From Bacteroidales bacterium (lineage in GTDB: Bacteria; Bacteroidota; Bacteroidia; Bacteroidales; JAGONC01), in NCBI GenBank assembly GCA_023133655.1, contig JAGLWB010000388.1:1-49091 (forward strand): a stretch of DNA of 49,091 nt, given 5' to 3'. Numbering within the stretch: the first letter of the stretch is position 1; each line of letters begins with the position of its first letter. Below, one piece after another: positions 25,213 to 36,290 of the stretch. Below the pieces are notes generated by a model. It was not told the DNA's origin. It searched no databases and was given only the letters and a program-made list of their open reading frames with translations. Position numbers and translations under genes: made by a program.

Positions 25213-26860
25213 AATATCATTATTTATAGGAATTTTAATAATGAATCTTTGTGTTATTGGAAAAACGCAAATTATTAACTTAAATCCTGATCCCAATGGT
25301 AATCCATGGATAGCTGGAGATGTGCCTGATGTCACTCCAGAAATCCAAGCTATTATAGATCAGATACCGAAAATGACTTTAACCTCTGAAGCAGCGGCTA
25401 CTGATTTTGCGGAAGTTGTTGATAATTCACAAGAAATTTACATGCGGCCTGTTTTTGGTCAATTTGGGGGTAGTTGTGGACAAGCTTCAGGTGTTGGGTA
25501 TACTTTTACTTATGAAATAAATTATTTAAGGGATTTACCGGCTAATGATGTACTTTATGAAGAAAATTGGTATACTCCTATGTATACATATAATTTTTTA
25601 AATAATGGTAATCCCTATAATGGCACTTGGTATTTTGATGGATGGGATATTATCATGGATAATGGTTGCCCTAATGTACCAAATTGGGGAGGTATGACTG
25701 GAGACCCTACACGCTGGGTAACTGGTTATAATAATTATTATTCAGCAATGAATAACCGTATTGATTCCTATTATACAATTGGAATAGGGACTCCAGAAGG
25801 ATTGGATATATTTAAACACTGGTTAAATGATCATAATGAAGGTGATACAATTGGGGGTCTTTCATGTTTTTCTACGTATATGGAAGGTTATTCTTATGAT
25901 ACTTTATCCTCGGAGAGCGCTGAAGCCGGAAAGGCAATTATGAAAGATTGGAATTATTCTACTTCAGGTCACCACGCAATGACTTTTGTTGGATATAATG
26001 ACAATATTAAATATGATTTAAACGAAGATGGATTGTTTACTAATGATTTGGATATAAACCATGATGGGGACACAAATATGTTGGATTGGGAAATAGGGGC
26101 ATTAAAAATTGTAAATAGTTGGGGCTATTCATGGCCTAATCCTTATAATGGTTATAATTCTGATGGTTATTGTTATTTTCCGTATCGTTTACTCGCTAAA
26201 ACTATTGATAGTATTAGTGTATTATCAAGTAAGCTTGTTTATGTACTTAAAGCTGATTCTACTTATTTCCCTGAAATAACATTTAAATTTAAAATTAGTT
26301 ATCCTAGTAGGGACAATATTAATATAGAACTTGGTTATGCAAATAGTGCCTGTCAAGACTCTATTATGGGAGAGAGTAATCTACATTTATTTTCATTTCA
26401 AGGAGGAAACTATCCAATGCAAGGTGATGAAAATTATGAACATCTTGAAGGAGGATTGGATTATAATTATTGGTTTTATGATGAAAATTGGGGTGAAGTA
26501 TTTCTAATTATTTATGAAAATGATATCTATAATCAATATGATGGTGAAATCTCTGAATTTTCAATAATTGATTATAGGTGGAATGAAGTTTTTGAGCTAC
26601 CATATTCTGGTACATTACCTGTTGATATCGATATAGATAGTATTGCTCTTTCAATCGAATATGACCTTTTACCATTTAATATGGGCCTTCAGGGCCAAGA
26701 GTTTTTATGCAATAAAATATGCCGTAAAAGATGTACAATAAGTGGTAATATTGAGATTGAATTTGGACAAGGTATTAATGTTGACTTTTACAACGGAACC
26801 CTTGTCGTAGAAGAAGGCGGCTACCCTCACCATTGGCGACAGTGTTACCATACATGCTAA
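25205..26860 (+). CDS. Papain-like (C1A) cysteine peptidase domain of an exported protein, ended by a frameshift
   Basis: The N-terminal 551 codons of a longer exported protein. After a signal peptide (MNKISLFIGILIMNLCVIG) a C1A-type catalytic set is visible: GQFGGSCGQASGVGY with Cys91, GHHAMTFVGYND with His at about residue 257, and KIVNSWGYSW with Asn at about 302. The oxyanion glutamine is one residue closer to the cysteine than in papain. An EF-hand-like acidic loop follows the histidine (DLNEDGLFTNDLDINHDGD). The frame breaks at 26819-26820; the tail after VVEEGG is out of frame. DNA here is AT-rich. Confidence 0.8.
   Translation: MNKISLFIGILIMNLCVIGKTQIINLNPDPNGNPWIAGDVPDVTPEIQAIIDQIPKMTLTSEAAATDFAEVVDNSQEIYMRPVFGQFGGSCGQASGVGYTFTYEINYLRDLPANDVLYEENWYTPMYTYNFLNNGNPYNGTWYFDGWDIIMDNGCPNVPNWGGMTGDPTRWVTGYNNYYSAMNNRIDSYYTIGIGTPEGLDIFKHWLNDHNEGDTIGGLSCFSTYMEGYSYDTLSSESAEAGKAIMKDWNYSTSGHHAMTFVGYNDNIKYDLNEDGLFTNDLDINHDGDTNMLDWEIGALKIVNSWGYSWPNPYNGYNSDGYCYFPYRLLAKTIDSISVLSSKLVYVLKADSTYFPEITFKFKISYPSRDNINIELGYANSACQDSIMGESNLHLFSFQGGNYPMQGDENYEHLEGGLDYNYWFYDENWGEVFLIIYENDIYNQYDGEISEFSIIDYRWNEVFELPYSGTLPVDIDIDSIALSIEYDLLPFNMGLQGQEFLCNKICRKRCTISGNIEIEFGQGINVDFYNGTLVVEEGGYPHHWRQCYHTC
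26819..26820 (+). other. Single-base frameshift joining peptidase and beta-helix reading frames
   Basis: The sequence gives GAA GAA GGC GGC TAC in the upstream frame. Removing one G gives GAA GAA GGC GCT ACC CTC ACC ATT GGC, which reads EEGATLTIG and continues without a stop into the frame of the following 571-codon segment. Both sides fit one protein. Confidence 0.7.
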
Positions 26861-26912
26861 AACCGGCGCTGACAGCCTTATCGTTTATGGGGATATCGAA
26901 ATCGGTGATCAT

Positions 26913-28628
26913 GTGAATTTCATCGCAGATGAAGATGCATCACTTTTTATTTACATCGAAAACGATAGCCTATCGCTTACCATTGACAGCGCTTACTTTG
27001 AAAACTTGCTTTTTGAAGAAAAAACCCACGCATGTACTATTAATAACAGTGAATTCAGCAACTCTATGATTAAAGGAAGTGCCGACTATTTCCTGCTTTC
27101 TTCTTCTGAACTTACAAATACACCTGTTCGCCTCAGCAGAGAAAAAAGTGAGGACACCTGCATCGCAAGAGTTGAAGATTGTATAATTCTGTACGATGAG
27201 GCATACCGCATAAACGATACCCTTAATCCGCCTTCAGCACAAGACCACCTTGCTGAAACACTCATTGGTGTGGAACAATATCACCACTACCTGATCTTAA
27301 ACGACTCTATCGTACATGACGAACTTGATGGAATTACGCTCTATTACGCAGGTTCAGGAATAGTTAATAAGGTTAAAGACTGTTATCTTCACTTTTCAGG
27401 AGATGTTTCCACAGATACCAGTTATGGTTTAATCATCTATAAAAGTTACGTTGATGTGCAGAAAAATTACATCGATGAACATACAACCGGAGTGGCGTGT
27501 TTGGATAATAGCAACAGTAAAATTAATAGTGTGGTAAAAGATCCTGATGAAGACGATACACAACATATAATTAATAATGAAGACAACCAGGTGTATATTT
27601 TGGCAGGTAGTTTTCCATATGAATTTGAATACAACTATATATACGGTTCTGATACTACTGAAATGTATGTGTATTTAAACACAATTTATTCGTGCGAAAG
27701 TCCTTGTTATGACGTTGAAAACAATTATTGGGGGGATAATGGTTTTATTCCCGATTCGAATTTGTATCCTATTGGAGAGTATAATTATCTGCCTCTTTGG
27801 AGTGGCTATAAAAACACACCTGTTGATGCTCTTATTTACAGAGCAGGGGAGCAAGCAATGGAAGATGGTAATTACCCACTTGCTGAATCAAAGTTCAAAG
27901 AGATCATTGAAGATTTTCCCAATTCAAAATATGTGGATGCTTCGGTAAAGATAATGTTGGCATTAAAACGAATTTATGACCAGGATTATGCAGAGCTACA
28001 AGATTATCTATATTCTATCCCTTCATTATGGGAAGATACTACAACTGCCAATGTAACTGACCATGTTATCAATTGGTGCAATATTGAAAAAGAGGATTAT
28101 GTGGCAGCCATAATTTGGTTTGAAGACCAGATTGAAAATCCAAACAGCTATGCTGATTCAATCTGTGCTATAATTGATCTGGGTTATACGTATACCTTAA
28201 TGGATACAACATCGAACAAATCATCTGGATTTATTGGTAATTACCCCCAATACAGGCATACCTCCCGTGCAGCATACGAGAAAAACCGCGAATACCTGGT
28301 CGACCTGTTATTCAGGAAGAATAGTCATTCACATCAGAAAGAACACGATCCATTGCAAACTGCATCATTTTTCCTTCATCAAAATTATCCTAATCCGGTA
28401 AGCGAAACCACAACCATAAAATATACGATTTCCCAACAATCGGATGTAAAACTTAACGTTTACAATATTTTAGGAAGCATCGTCACTACATTGGTTAATG
28501 AAATGCAGCGTGAAGGCGAAAAACAGGTTACATTTAATATCCAAAATCTGTCAAACGGCCTGTATTATTATTCCCTAGTGGTCGATAACGAGATAATAGG
28601 AGTAAGAAAAATGTTGGTGCTGAGATAA
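26913..28628 (+). CDS. Beta-helix/TPR part of the peptidase protein with T9SS sorting domain
   Basis: The open frame reaches back to about 26823 and begins TLTIGDSVTIHAKTGADSL, so the GTG at 26913 is unlikely to be a real start. The region holds right-handed beta-helix-like strands, a tetratricopeptide-like segment (EQAMEDGNYPLAESKFKEII), and a C-terminal T9SS type A domain (LHQNYPNPVSETTTIKYTIS, LNVYNILGSIVTTL, NLSNGLYYYSL). Joined with the upstream segment it would make a protein of about 1,140 residues. It is GC-richer than the upstream part, and the change falls near the frameshift. Confidence 0.75.
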   Translation: MNFIADEDASLFIYIENDSLSLTIDSAYFENLLFEEKTHACTINNSEFSNSMIKGSADYFLLSSSELTNTPVRLSREKSEDTCIARVEDCIILYDEAYRINDTLNPPSAQDHLAETLIGVEQYHHYLILNDSIVHDELDGITLYYAGSGIVNKVKDCYLHFSGDVSTDTSYGLIIYKSYVDVQKNYIDEHTTGVACLDNSNSKINSVVKDPDEDDTQHIINNEDNQVYILAGSFPYEFEYNYIYGSDTTEMYVYLNTIYSCESPCYDVENNYWGDNGFIPDSNLYPIGEYNYLPLWSGYKNTPVDALIYRAGEQAMEDGNYPLAESKFKEIIEDFPNSKYVDASVKIMLALKRIYDQDYAELQDYLYSIPSLWEDTTTANVTDHVINWCNIEKEDYVAAIIWFEDQIENPNSYADSICAIIDLGYTYTLMDTTSNKSSGFIGNYPQYRHTSRAAYEKNREYLVDLLFRKNSHSHQKEHDPLQTASFFLHQNYPNPVSETTTIKYTISQQSDVKLNVYNILGSIVTTLVNEMQREGEKQVTFNIQNLSNGLYYYSLVVDNEIIGVRKMLVLR

Positions 28629-28807
28629 TTGATTTATAGCTATTTATAGTTGTTTGTTTACTTTCTGAGAGAAATATCAATATGAGGAATAAAAATTACC
28701 AATTTTAATCAGAAATGAGAAATGAGAAATAATAATGAAAAGTAACCAATAACCAATAAAAAATTACAAAGTACAGCAGACAACCTCACCTGTTTTCCGC
28801 ATTAAAC

Positions 28808-28860
28808 AGAAAAAATGAACTCCGGCCAACCGACTCTGTAAGTTCGGATAACCGGAGTTA
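28808..28860 (-). terminator. Intrinsic terminator of gdhA
   Basis: On the minus strand an outer stem AACTCCGG/CCGGAGTT encloses an inner stem (CCGA/TCGG) and is followed by CATTTTTT. It lies 20 bases after the gdhA stop. Confidence 0.72.
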
Positions 28861-28879
28861 ATATTCTGTGGGGTTTCTA

Positions 28880-30564
<1,685 letters not shown>

Positions 30565-33500
30565 ATGAAAAAGAAGGGACCTGAAGAAAAAAAGAAATCA
30601 GAAAACAATGCCATTAGCCCTGAATTGTACCAGTACCTGCTGGCAGAACGGCTTAAAGAATTATCCTGTATAAATCAAACCTCCCAAATACTCAGAGAAG
30701 GTAAGTCCATAGAAGAATCACTGCAGCAAATCAGTGAGATAATACCAAAGGCCTGGCAATATCCTGAGTTTACCGTTGCCAGAATCACATTCCGTGGAAT
30801 GGAATTTACCAGTCCAAACTTCAAAGAAACCCCCTGGTTTCTTAGCTATCCTTTTGCCACTATTGATAACCAGGAAGGAAGACTTGAAGTCTATTACCTG
30901 AAAGAGTTTCCATCCTCTGACGAAGGACCATTCTTAAAAGAAGAGCGAGACCTGATCAACAACCTGGCCGGAATAATCACCGGCTATTTAAACAGCGTTA
31001 AAGGAAAAACCCTTATTAAAAAGACAATTACTGATAAATCTGTGTTGGAAAAATTTTCACCGATAGCAGGGAAATCCAAATACAGCCGGCAGTTATTACA
31101 ATCATTTCTAAACAAAAGCAATCAAAACAGAGACATCTATCATGACTTGATGCCATTTAAAGTTAAAGAAATTTTGTTGGTCGCAAGCCTTTATGATGCT
31201 TATACCATAGAAAAGGAGGGTAAATTCTCTGAACATGTGCTTGAAGATTACCAACAACTCAACCTAACATCCATACCCCGGATTACCGGTGTGTCAACAC
31301 CGGAAGAGGCAATGGAGGAATTGCGAAAGAAACATTTTGACCTGGTGATTATCATGGTTGGGGTTGATAAAAAAGCACCATTAGGCCTCAGTTGTAAAGT
31401 TAAAAATGAATTTCCTTACATTCCTATCTTCCTCCTGCTGAATAATAATAGTGACATTGCATTTTACAATAAACAGGGTAAAAAAACAAAACACATTGCT
31501 AAAATATTTATATGGAATGGCGAGTCGAAGATGTTCTTTGCCATGATCAAACATGTTGAAGATAAAATCAATGCCGAGAATGATACAAAAATAGGCCTGG
31601 TAAGGATTATTCTCCTTGTTGAAGATTCAGCCATTTACTACTCCAGGTATTTACCCTTACTTTACAGTGTGGTGATGGATCAAACCAAACGCATCATGGA
31701 TGATGTCAGCACAGACGACCTTTACAAAGTCCTAAAACTCCGAGCCAGGCCAAAAATCCTGTTAGCAACAACTTTCGAGGAAGCGCTGAGTATTATTAAT
31801 CATTTCAAAGAATACATGCTTTGTTTGATCACTGATATGAAGTTTGAAAAAGAGGGCCGTTTGGATGAAAATGCCGGTGTAAGCCTGATCACAAATATCC
31901 GTAAAAAGTTTCCTCGATTGCCGATCATTTTACAATCATCCGAAACAACAAATGAGCGCATTGCACACGAACAAAAAGTGACCTTTATAGATAAAAACTC
32001 TGAAACCCTGTCACAGGATTTTAAGAGTTTTATTACCCATTACCTGGGCTTCGGTAACTTCGTGTATAAAAACAGTAAGGGAAAACAGATTGCTATCGCC
32101 AGATCACTTGATGAGTTTGAAAAACACCTGAGAACAATCCCGGATGATTCAATTCTTTATCACGCCAGGCGTGATCATTTTTCATTATGGTTAATGGCCA
32201 GGGGAGAGATACAAGCGGCAAAAGTCCTTCACCCGCGACGTACTTCAGATTTTAAAAATGCACCAAATATCAGGGAATACCTTATCAGTGTTATCAATAA
32301 ATTCAGAGATGAAAAGGACAGAGGAATGGTTATCCCTTTTAAGGCAACCTCTCTTCTCGATGAAAAAAACATCGTTAGCCTAATGCCAGGATCCTTGGGA
32401 GGTAAAGGCAGGGGTGTGACTTTTATCAACAACCTTATCTATAATTTTGATTTTTCGGCCCATGTGCCCAATATTAATATAAAGGCACCCATCACAGCTG
32501 TTATAGGAACAGAAGAATTTGAATATTTCCTGCAGCGAAATAAATTATATGACACAATCCTGAATCATCAGAATTATGAAGAAATTAAACGACTCTTCAT
32601 CAAAGGCAACCTAACACAAACGTTGATCAGCAAACTGAAAGTTGTTTTAAAAAACATAACCAAACCTATAGCTGTCAGATCATCAGGATTGTTTGAAGAC
32701 TCAATGATGCAGCCTTTTGCCGGTATCTTCGAAACCTTCTTATTGCCCAATAATCATCCCGATTTTAATGTTCGCCTCGAACATCTTACGAATGCCATCA
32801 AAATGGTTTTTGTATCCGTTTACTCACCGATTTCCCGCTCTTATATTGAGGCAGTTCATTATAAAATAGAGGAAGAAAAGATGGCAGTTGTAATCCAGGA
32901 AGTAGTAGGGAATCAATTCGGCAACACCTATTATCCACATATTAGCGGAGCAGCTCAATCATACAACTTCTATCCTTTCTCACATATGAAACCCGAAGAG
33001 GGTTTTGCTGTTATTGCTCTCGGACTGGGAAAATATGTTGTTGAGGGTGAGAAAGCATTTCGATTCTCTCCAAAATACCCAAATGCGGTCATAGATTCTC
33101 CAAAAGATCAATTCCGTAATTCTCAGGTTAATTTTTTTGCTGTTGATATGAATAAGAAAAATATTGACCTGTTGGAAGGAGATACTGCCGGGCTTATTCG
33201 ATTGGATATCGATGATGCAGAAATGCACGGGACGATGATCCACAGTGCTTCTGTTTACGATATAGATAATAACAGAATTACGCCCGGCTTGTCAGTACCC
33301 GGTCCCAGAATCCTGAATTTTGCCGATATTCTAAAGTATAATTACGTACCGCTGGCAAAAACCATTGAAATAGTCCTTGATGTTGTAAAAGAAGCCCTCG
33401 GATCCCCTGTTGAAATTGAGTTTGCAGTAGATCTGAAAAAAGACAGCAACTACAAAGCATCCTTTTATCTGCTTCAGATAAAACCCCTTATTGGAAGTGC

Positions 33501-34047
33501 TCAGGATTACAAAATCAACATGTCGGAGATCGATAAAAATCAAATATTACTTTATACTGAGAAGGGAATGGGAAACGGATTGATCAGTAACATTTGCGAT
33601 ATAGTTTACATCGACCGGGAAAAATTTGATAAAAGTAAAACGATTGAAATGGCTGAGGAGATTGAAAAAATAAATCAGGATTTTTTCAAAAAGAAAAAGC
33701 AATATATACTGATAGGGCCAGGCAGATGGGGCACCCGCGACAGATGGATTGGGATACCAGTAAAATGGCCCCAAATCTCTCAAGCCAAAATAATTGTAGA
33801 AACCAGCCTGGAGGGATATCCACTAGATGCATCTTCAGGATCACACTTTTTCCATAACCTCACTTCTATGAATGTAGGTTATTTCTCTATTCAGAACGAA
33901 ACCCCAGGCGCTTATATTAACTGGGAAATTCTCGAAAAACAAAAAGATGTAAAAGTAAACGGGTTCTTTAAACATATCCGGTTTGATTCGCCTTTATCTA
34001 TTAAAATGGATGGGAAAAAGCGGATAGCGGTGATAGCATTAGGGTAG
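30565..34047 (+). CDS. GAF-like sensor / receiver / PEP-synthase-like ATP-grasp multidomain protein (paralogue 1)
   Basis: About 1,160 residues from the ATG at 30565 (MKKKGPEEKKK); in-frame codons upstream look untranslated. The order of domains is: a sensor region seen in some histidine kinases (LKELSCINQTSQIL, IPKAWQYPEFTVARI, DEGPFLKEERDLI); a pseudo-receiver near residues 200-335 with methionine at the phosphoacceptor position (DLVIIMVG); a second receiver near 347-500 with VEDS, LITDMKF, LQSSE and FIDK, so the phosphorylation residues are present; a YHARRDHFSLWL block; a PPDK/PEP-synthase nucleotide-binding domain (GSLGGKGRG near 609, AVRSSGLFEDS, EIEFAVD, LLQIKP); and a C-terminal region with IGPGRWGTRD and GSHFFHNLTS. 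The phospho-histidine swivel motif of PEP synthase is not seen. The function is unknown. Confidence 0.8.
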   Translation: MKKKGPEEKKKSENNAISPELYQYLLAERLKELSCINQTSQILREGKSIEESLQQISEIIPKAWQYPEFTVARITFRGMEFTSPNFKETPWFLSYPFATIDNQEGRLEVYYLKEFPSSDEGPFLKEERDLINNLAGIITGYLNSVKGKTLIKKTITDKSVLEKFSPIAGKSKYSRQLLQSFLNKSNQNRDIYHDLMPFKVKEILLVASLYDAYTIEKEGKFSEHVLEDYQQLNLTSIPRITGVSTPEEAMEELRKKHFDLVIIMVGVDKKAPLGLSCKVKNEFPYIPIFLLLNNNSDIAFYNKQGKKTKHIAKIFIWNGESKMFFAMIKHVEDKINAENDTKIGLVRIILLVEDSAIYYSRYLPLLYSVVMDQTKRIMDDVSTDDLYKVLKLRARPKILLATTFEEALSIINHFKEYMLCLITDMKFEKEGRLDENAGVSLITNIRKKFPRLPIILQSSETTNERIAHEQKVTFIDKNSETLSQDFKSFITHYLGFGNFVYKNSKGKQIAIARSLDEFEKHLRTIPDDSILYHARRDHFSLWLMARGEIQAAKVLHPRRTSDFKNAPNIREYLISVINKFRDEKDRGMVIPFKATSLLDEKNIVSLMPGSLGGKGRGVTFINNLIYNFDFSAHVPNINIKAPITAVIGTEEFEYFLQRNKLYDTILNHQNYEEIKRLFIKGNLTQTLISKLKVVLKNITKPIAVRSSGLFEDSMMQPFAGIFETFLLPNNHPDFNVRLEHLTNAIKMVFVSVYSPISRSYIEAVHYKIEEEKMAVVIQEVVGNQFGNTYYPHISGAAQSYNFYPFSHMKPEEGFAVIALGLGKYVVEGEKAFRFSPKYPNAVIDSPKDQFRNSQVNFFAVDMNKKNIDLLEGDTAGLIRLDIDDAEMHGTMIHSASVYDIDNNRITPGLSVPGPRILNFADILKYNYVPLAKTIEIVLDVVKEALGSPVEIEFAVDLKKDSNYKASFYLLQIKPLIGSAQDYKINMSEIDKNQILLYTEKGMGNGLISNICDIVYIDREKFDKSKTIEMAEEIEKINQDFFKKKKQYILIGPGRWGTRDRWIGIPVKWPQISQAKIIVETSLEGYPLDASSGSHFFHNLTSMNVGYFSIQNETPGAYINWEILEKQKDVKVNGFFKHIRFDSPLSIKMDGKKRIAVIALG

Positions 34048-34075
34048 CAGATTAACGATTAACAAATAGCTGATA

Positions 34076-35476
34076 TCATAACCACACTCCGGTATTCAAA
34101 TACTCGTGAATCCCCCGTGCTGCCACTTTCCCAGCCCCCATAGCCAAAATGACCGTTGCAGCTCCTGTAGCAACATCTCCGCCGGCAAAAACACCCTTTT
34201 TGGATGTTTTACCTGTTTGAGGATCTGTTTTAATCGTTCCCCATTTCGTAACTTCAATATCTTTTGTTGTTGAGGAAATCAAAGGATTGGGGCTGTTACC
34301 AATAGCAATGATGACCACATCGACAGGAATCTTAAAATTGGCTCCTTCAATTGGAACAGGCCTTCTTCTTCCGGAATCATCAGGTTCGCCCAATTTCATC
34401 TTGATGCATTCTGCTTCTTTAACCCAACCGTTTTCATTACCGATGTAAGCCGCGGGGTTTGACAAGAGGTTAAATATAACGCCTTCTTGTTCAGCATGAT
34501 GGATCTCTTCCTCTCTGGCAGGCATTTGTTCCCGGGCCCTGCGGTAAATCAATATCGACTCTTCAGCACCCAGCCGCAATGCTGTCCGGGCACAATCCAT
34601 TGCAACATTGCCTCCTCCAACCGTAGCAACTCTTTTTCTTCGAATGATCGGAGTTTTATACTTGGGAAAAAGATAGGCTTTCATCAAATTGGCACGTGTA
34701 AGGTACTCATTTGCCGAATAGACACCATTGAGGTTCTCTCCGGGTATTTTCATGAACCATGGAAGTCCTGCTCCAGTCCCAAGGAAAACAGCATCGAACT
34801 CATCAAGTAACTCATCAATGCTTTTAATCATCCCGATAACATAATCTGTAAATATCTTAACACCAAGCTGCTTAAGAAAGTCTATTTCCTTGAATACGAT
34901 ATTCTTGGGCAATCTGAACTCAGGAATTCCATAAACAAGAACACCGCCTGGTTCATGAAGGGCTTCATAAATAACAACACCATGGCCCATTTTAGCCAAA
35001 TCAGCTGCAGCCGTGATACCAGCAGGGCCGGCACCTACTATAGCAATCTTTTTACCGGTGGAAGGAGGTAAAGAAGGTATTTGAATATCATCCTGGTCAC
35101 GCTCCCAGTCAGCCAGAAACCGCTCCAGCCTGCCAATGGCAATTGGTTCGTTTTTCTTTCCAACCACACATCTGATCTCACACTGCTCTTCCTGAGGGCA
35201 TACACGACCACAAATCGCCGGAAGAATATTCTTCTCCTTAAGCAGGTTAACCCCTTCCCTGAATTGATTCTGAGCAATAAAATTGATAAATCCCGGGATG
35301 TCAATCTCAACCGGACATCCTTGAACACACAAAGGTTTCTTGCACTGAAGACAGCGTTGGGCTTCCAGCACAGCCTCTTCAGAAGAATAGCCATAAGGAA
35401 CCTCGTTGAAGTTTCTGATACGTTCTTCAGGTGGCTGTTCCCTCATTGGGGTTTTCTTTGGACTTATCTTACCCAT
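34076..35476 (-). CDS. NfnB/GltD-like NAD(P)H-ferredoxin oxidoreductase subunit (copy 1)
   Basis: A 466-residue flavoprotein of the GltD/NfnB/SudA family. The N-terminal domain binds two [4Fe-4S] clusters (Cys42, 45, 50, 54 and Cys89, 93, 99, 103). FAD binding is shown by AIVGAGPAGITAAADLAKMG (about 145-164), NADPH binding by VGGGNVAMDCARTALRLG, and the end by FAGGDVATGAATVILAMGAG. In the Nfn transhydrogenase this subunit carries the bifurcating FAD. It is last in the NuoE-NuoF-NuoG-like-NfnA-NfnB operon, 4 bases after NfnA. GltD or sulfide dehydrogenase is the alternative name, but the adjacent NfnA supports Nfn. Confidence 0.87.
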   Translation of the reverse strand: MGKISPKKTPMREQPPEERIRNFNEVPYGYSSEEAVLEAQRCLQCKKPLCVQGCPVEIDIPGFINFIAQNQFREGVNLLKEKNILPAICGRVCPQEEQCEIRCVVGKKNEPIAIGRLERFLADWERDQDDIQIPSLPPSTGKKIAIVGAGPAGITAAADLAKMGHGVVIYEALHEPGGVLVYGIPEFRLPKNIVFKEIDFLKQLGVKIFTDYVIGMIKSIDELLDEFDAVFLGTGAGLPWFMKIPGENLNGVYSANEYLTRANLMKAYLFPKYKTPIIRRKRVATVGGGNVAMDCARTALRLGAEESILIYRRAREQMPAREEEIHHAEQEGVIFNLLSNPAAYIGNENGWVKEAECIKMKLGEPDDSGRRRPVPIEGANFKIPVDVVIIAIGNSPNPLISSTTKDIEVTKWGTIKTDPQTGKTSKKGVFAGGDVATGAATVILAMGAGKVAARGIHEYLNTGVWL

Positions 35477-35480
35477 TTTA

Positions 35481-36290
35481 CTATCTTTCTTTCGATATGA
35501 TCTCTTCTTCCAAATATGCCTTGCGCCTGGTCAATACAACATCCCAATCTACCTCATGTCCATCAAAATGAGGACCATCAACACAAGCAAATTTTGTTAC
35601 CCCTCCTACTAAGAGCCTGCAAGCACCACACATACCTGTTCCGTCAATCATTACAGGATTCATACTAACAATAGTTTTAATTCCAAATGGCTTGGTAGCC
35701 TGGGATACCCTGTACATCATATAAGTACATCCAACAGCCATAATCCGGTCAAATCTTTCTCCAGATGCAAGATCATCCACCAAACGGTCATATGAATGTC
35801 CTTTCGTTCCCTGTGAACCATCTGTGGTAGAATACCGCACTTCATCAGAGGCTTCTTCAAGTTTTTTATTCCAGTATAATAAAAACTTACTCCTGGCCTC
35901 AGAATAACTCACAACTTTATTCCCTGCTTCTTTCAAAGCTCTGGCTGCCGGAAAGATGCCCCCGATACCATAACATCCCCCAACCAGGGCTACCGACCCA
36001 AACGCATTAATCTCAAAAGCCTTTCCAAGAGGTCCTGTAAAAGAATATATCTCATCTCCTTCACGCAATTCAGCAAGTCGCCGGGTTGCTGCTCCGATCT
36101 CCAGGAATATTATGGAAACAGTACCTTTGTCAGCATCCCAATCAGCAATCGTTATTGGGGTTCTTTCACTGTATTTATCCGGAATGACAATAACGAACTG
36201 GCCAGGAAGGGCTTTTCTGGCAATATCAGGCGCCATGACAACGAACTCATAGACATTTGGAACAATATGTCTCTTATTAATAATTTTCAT
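35481..36290 (-). CDS. NfnA/PyrK-like FAD/NAD(P)-binding and [2Fe-2S] subunit (copy 1)
   Basis: A 269-residue subunit of the ferredoxin-NADP reductase fold. It starts with MKIINKRHIVPNVYEFVVMA, has PGQFVIVIPDKYSERTPITI (flavin site), GGCYGIGGIFPAARALKEAG (nucleotide site) and the [2Fe-2S] loop DGTGMCGACRLLVGG with a later FACVDGPHFDGHEVDWD. This is the NfnA/SudB pattern. The ATG overlaps the stop of the preceding gene by one base and NfnB follows 4 bases later, so the three are tightly coupled. Confidence 0.88.
   Translation of the reverse strand: MKIINKRHIVPNVYEFVVMAPDIARKALPGQFVIVIPDKYSERTPITIADWDADKGTVSIIFLEIGAATRRLAELREGDEIYSFTGPLGKAFEINAFGSVALVGGCYGIGGIFPAARALKEAGNKVVSYSEARSKFLLYWNKKLEEASDEVRYSTTDGSQGTKGHSYDRLVDDLASGERFDRIMAVGCTYMMYRVSQATKPFGIKTIVSMNPVMIDGTGMCGACRLLVGGVTKFACVDGPHFDGHEVDWDVVLTRRKAYLEEEIISKER

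Noticed and set aside
30565-34047. Calling the large protein phosphoenolpyruvate synthase
   Set aside because: The nucleotide-binding motifs fit, but the phospho-histidine swivel motif and the PEP-binding TIM barrel are not seen.
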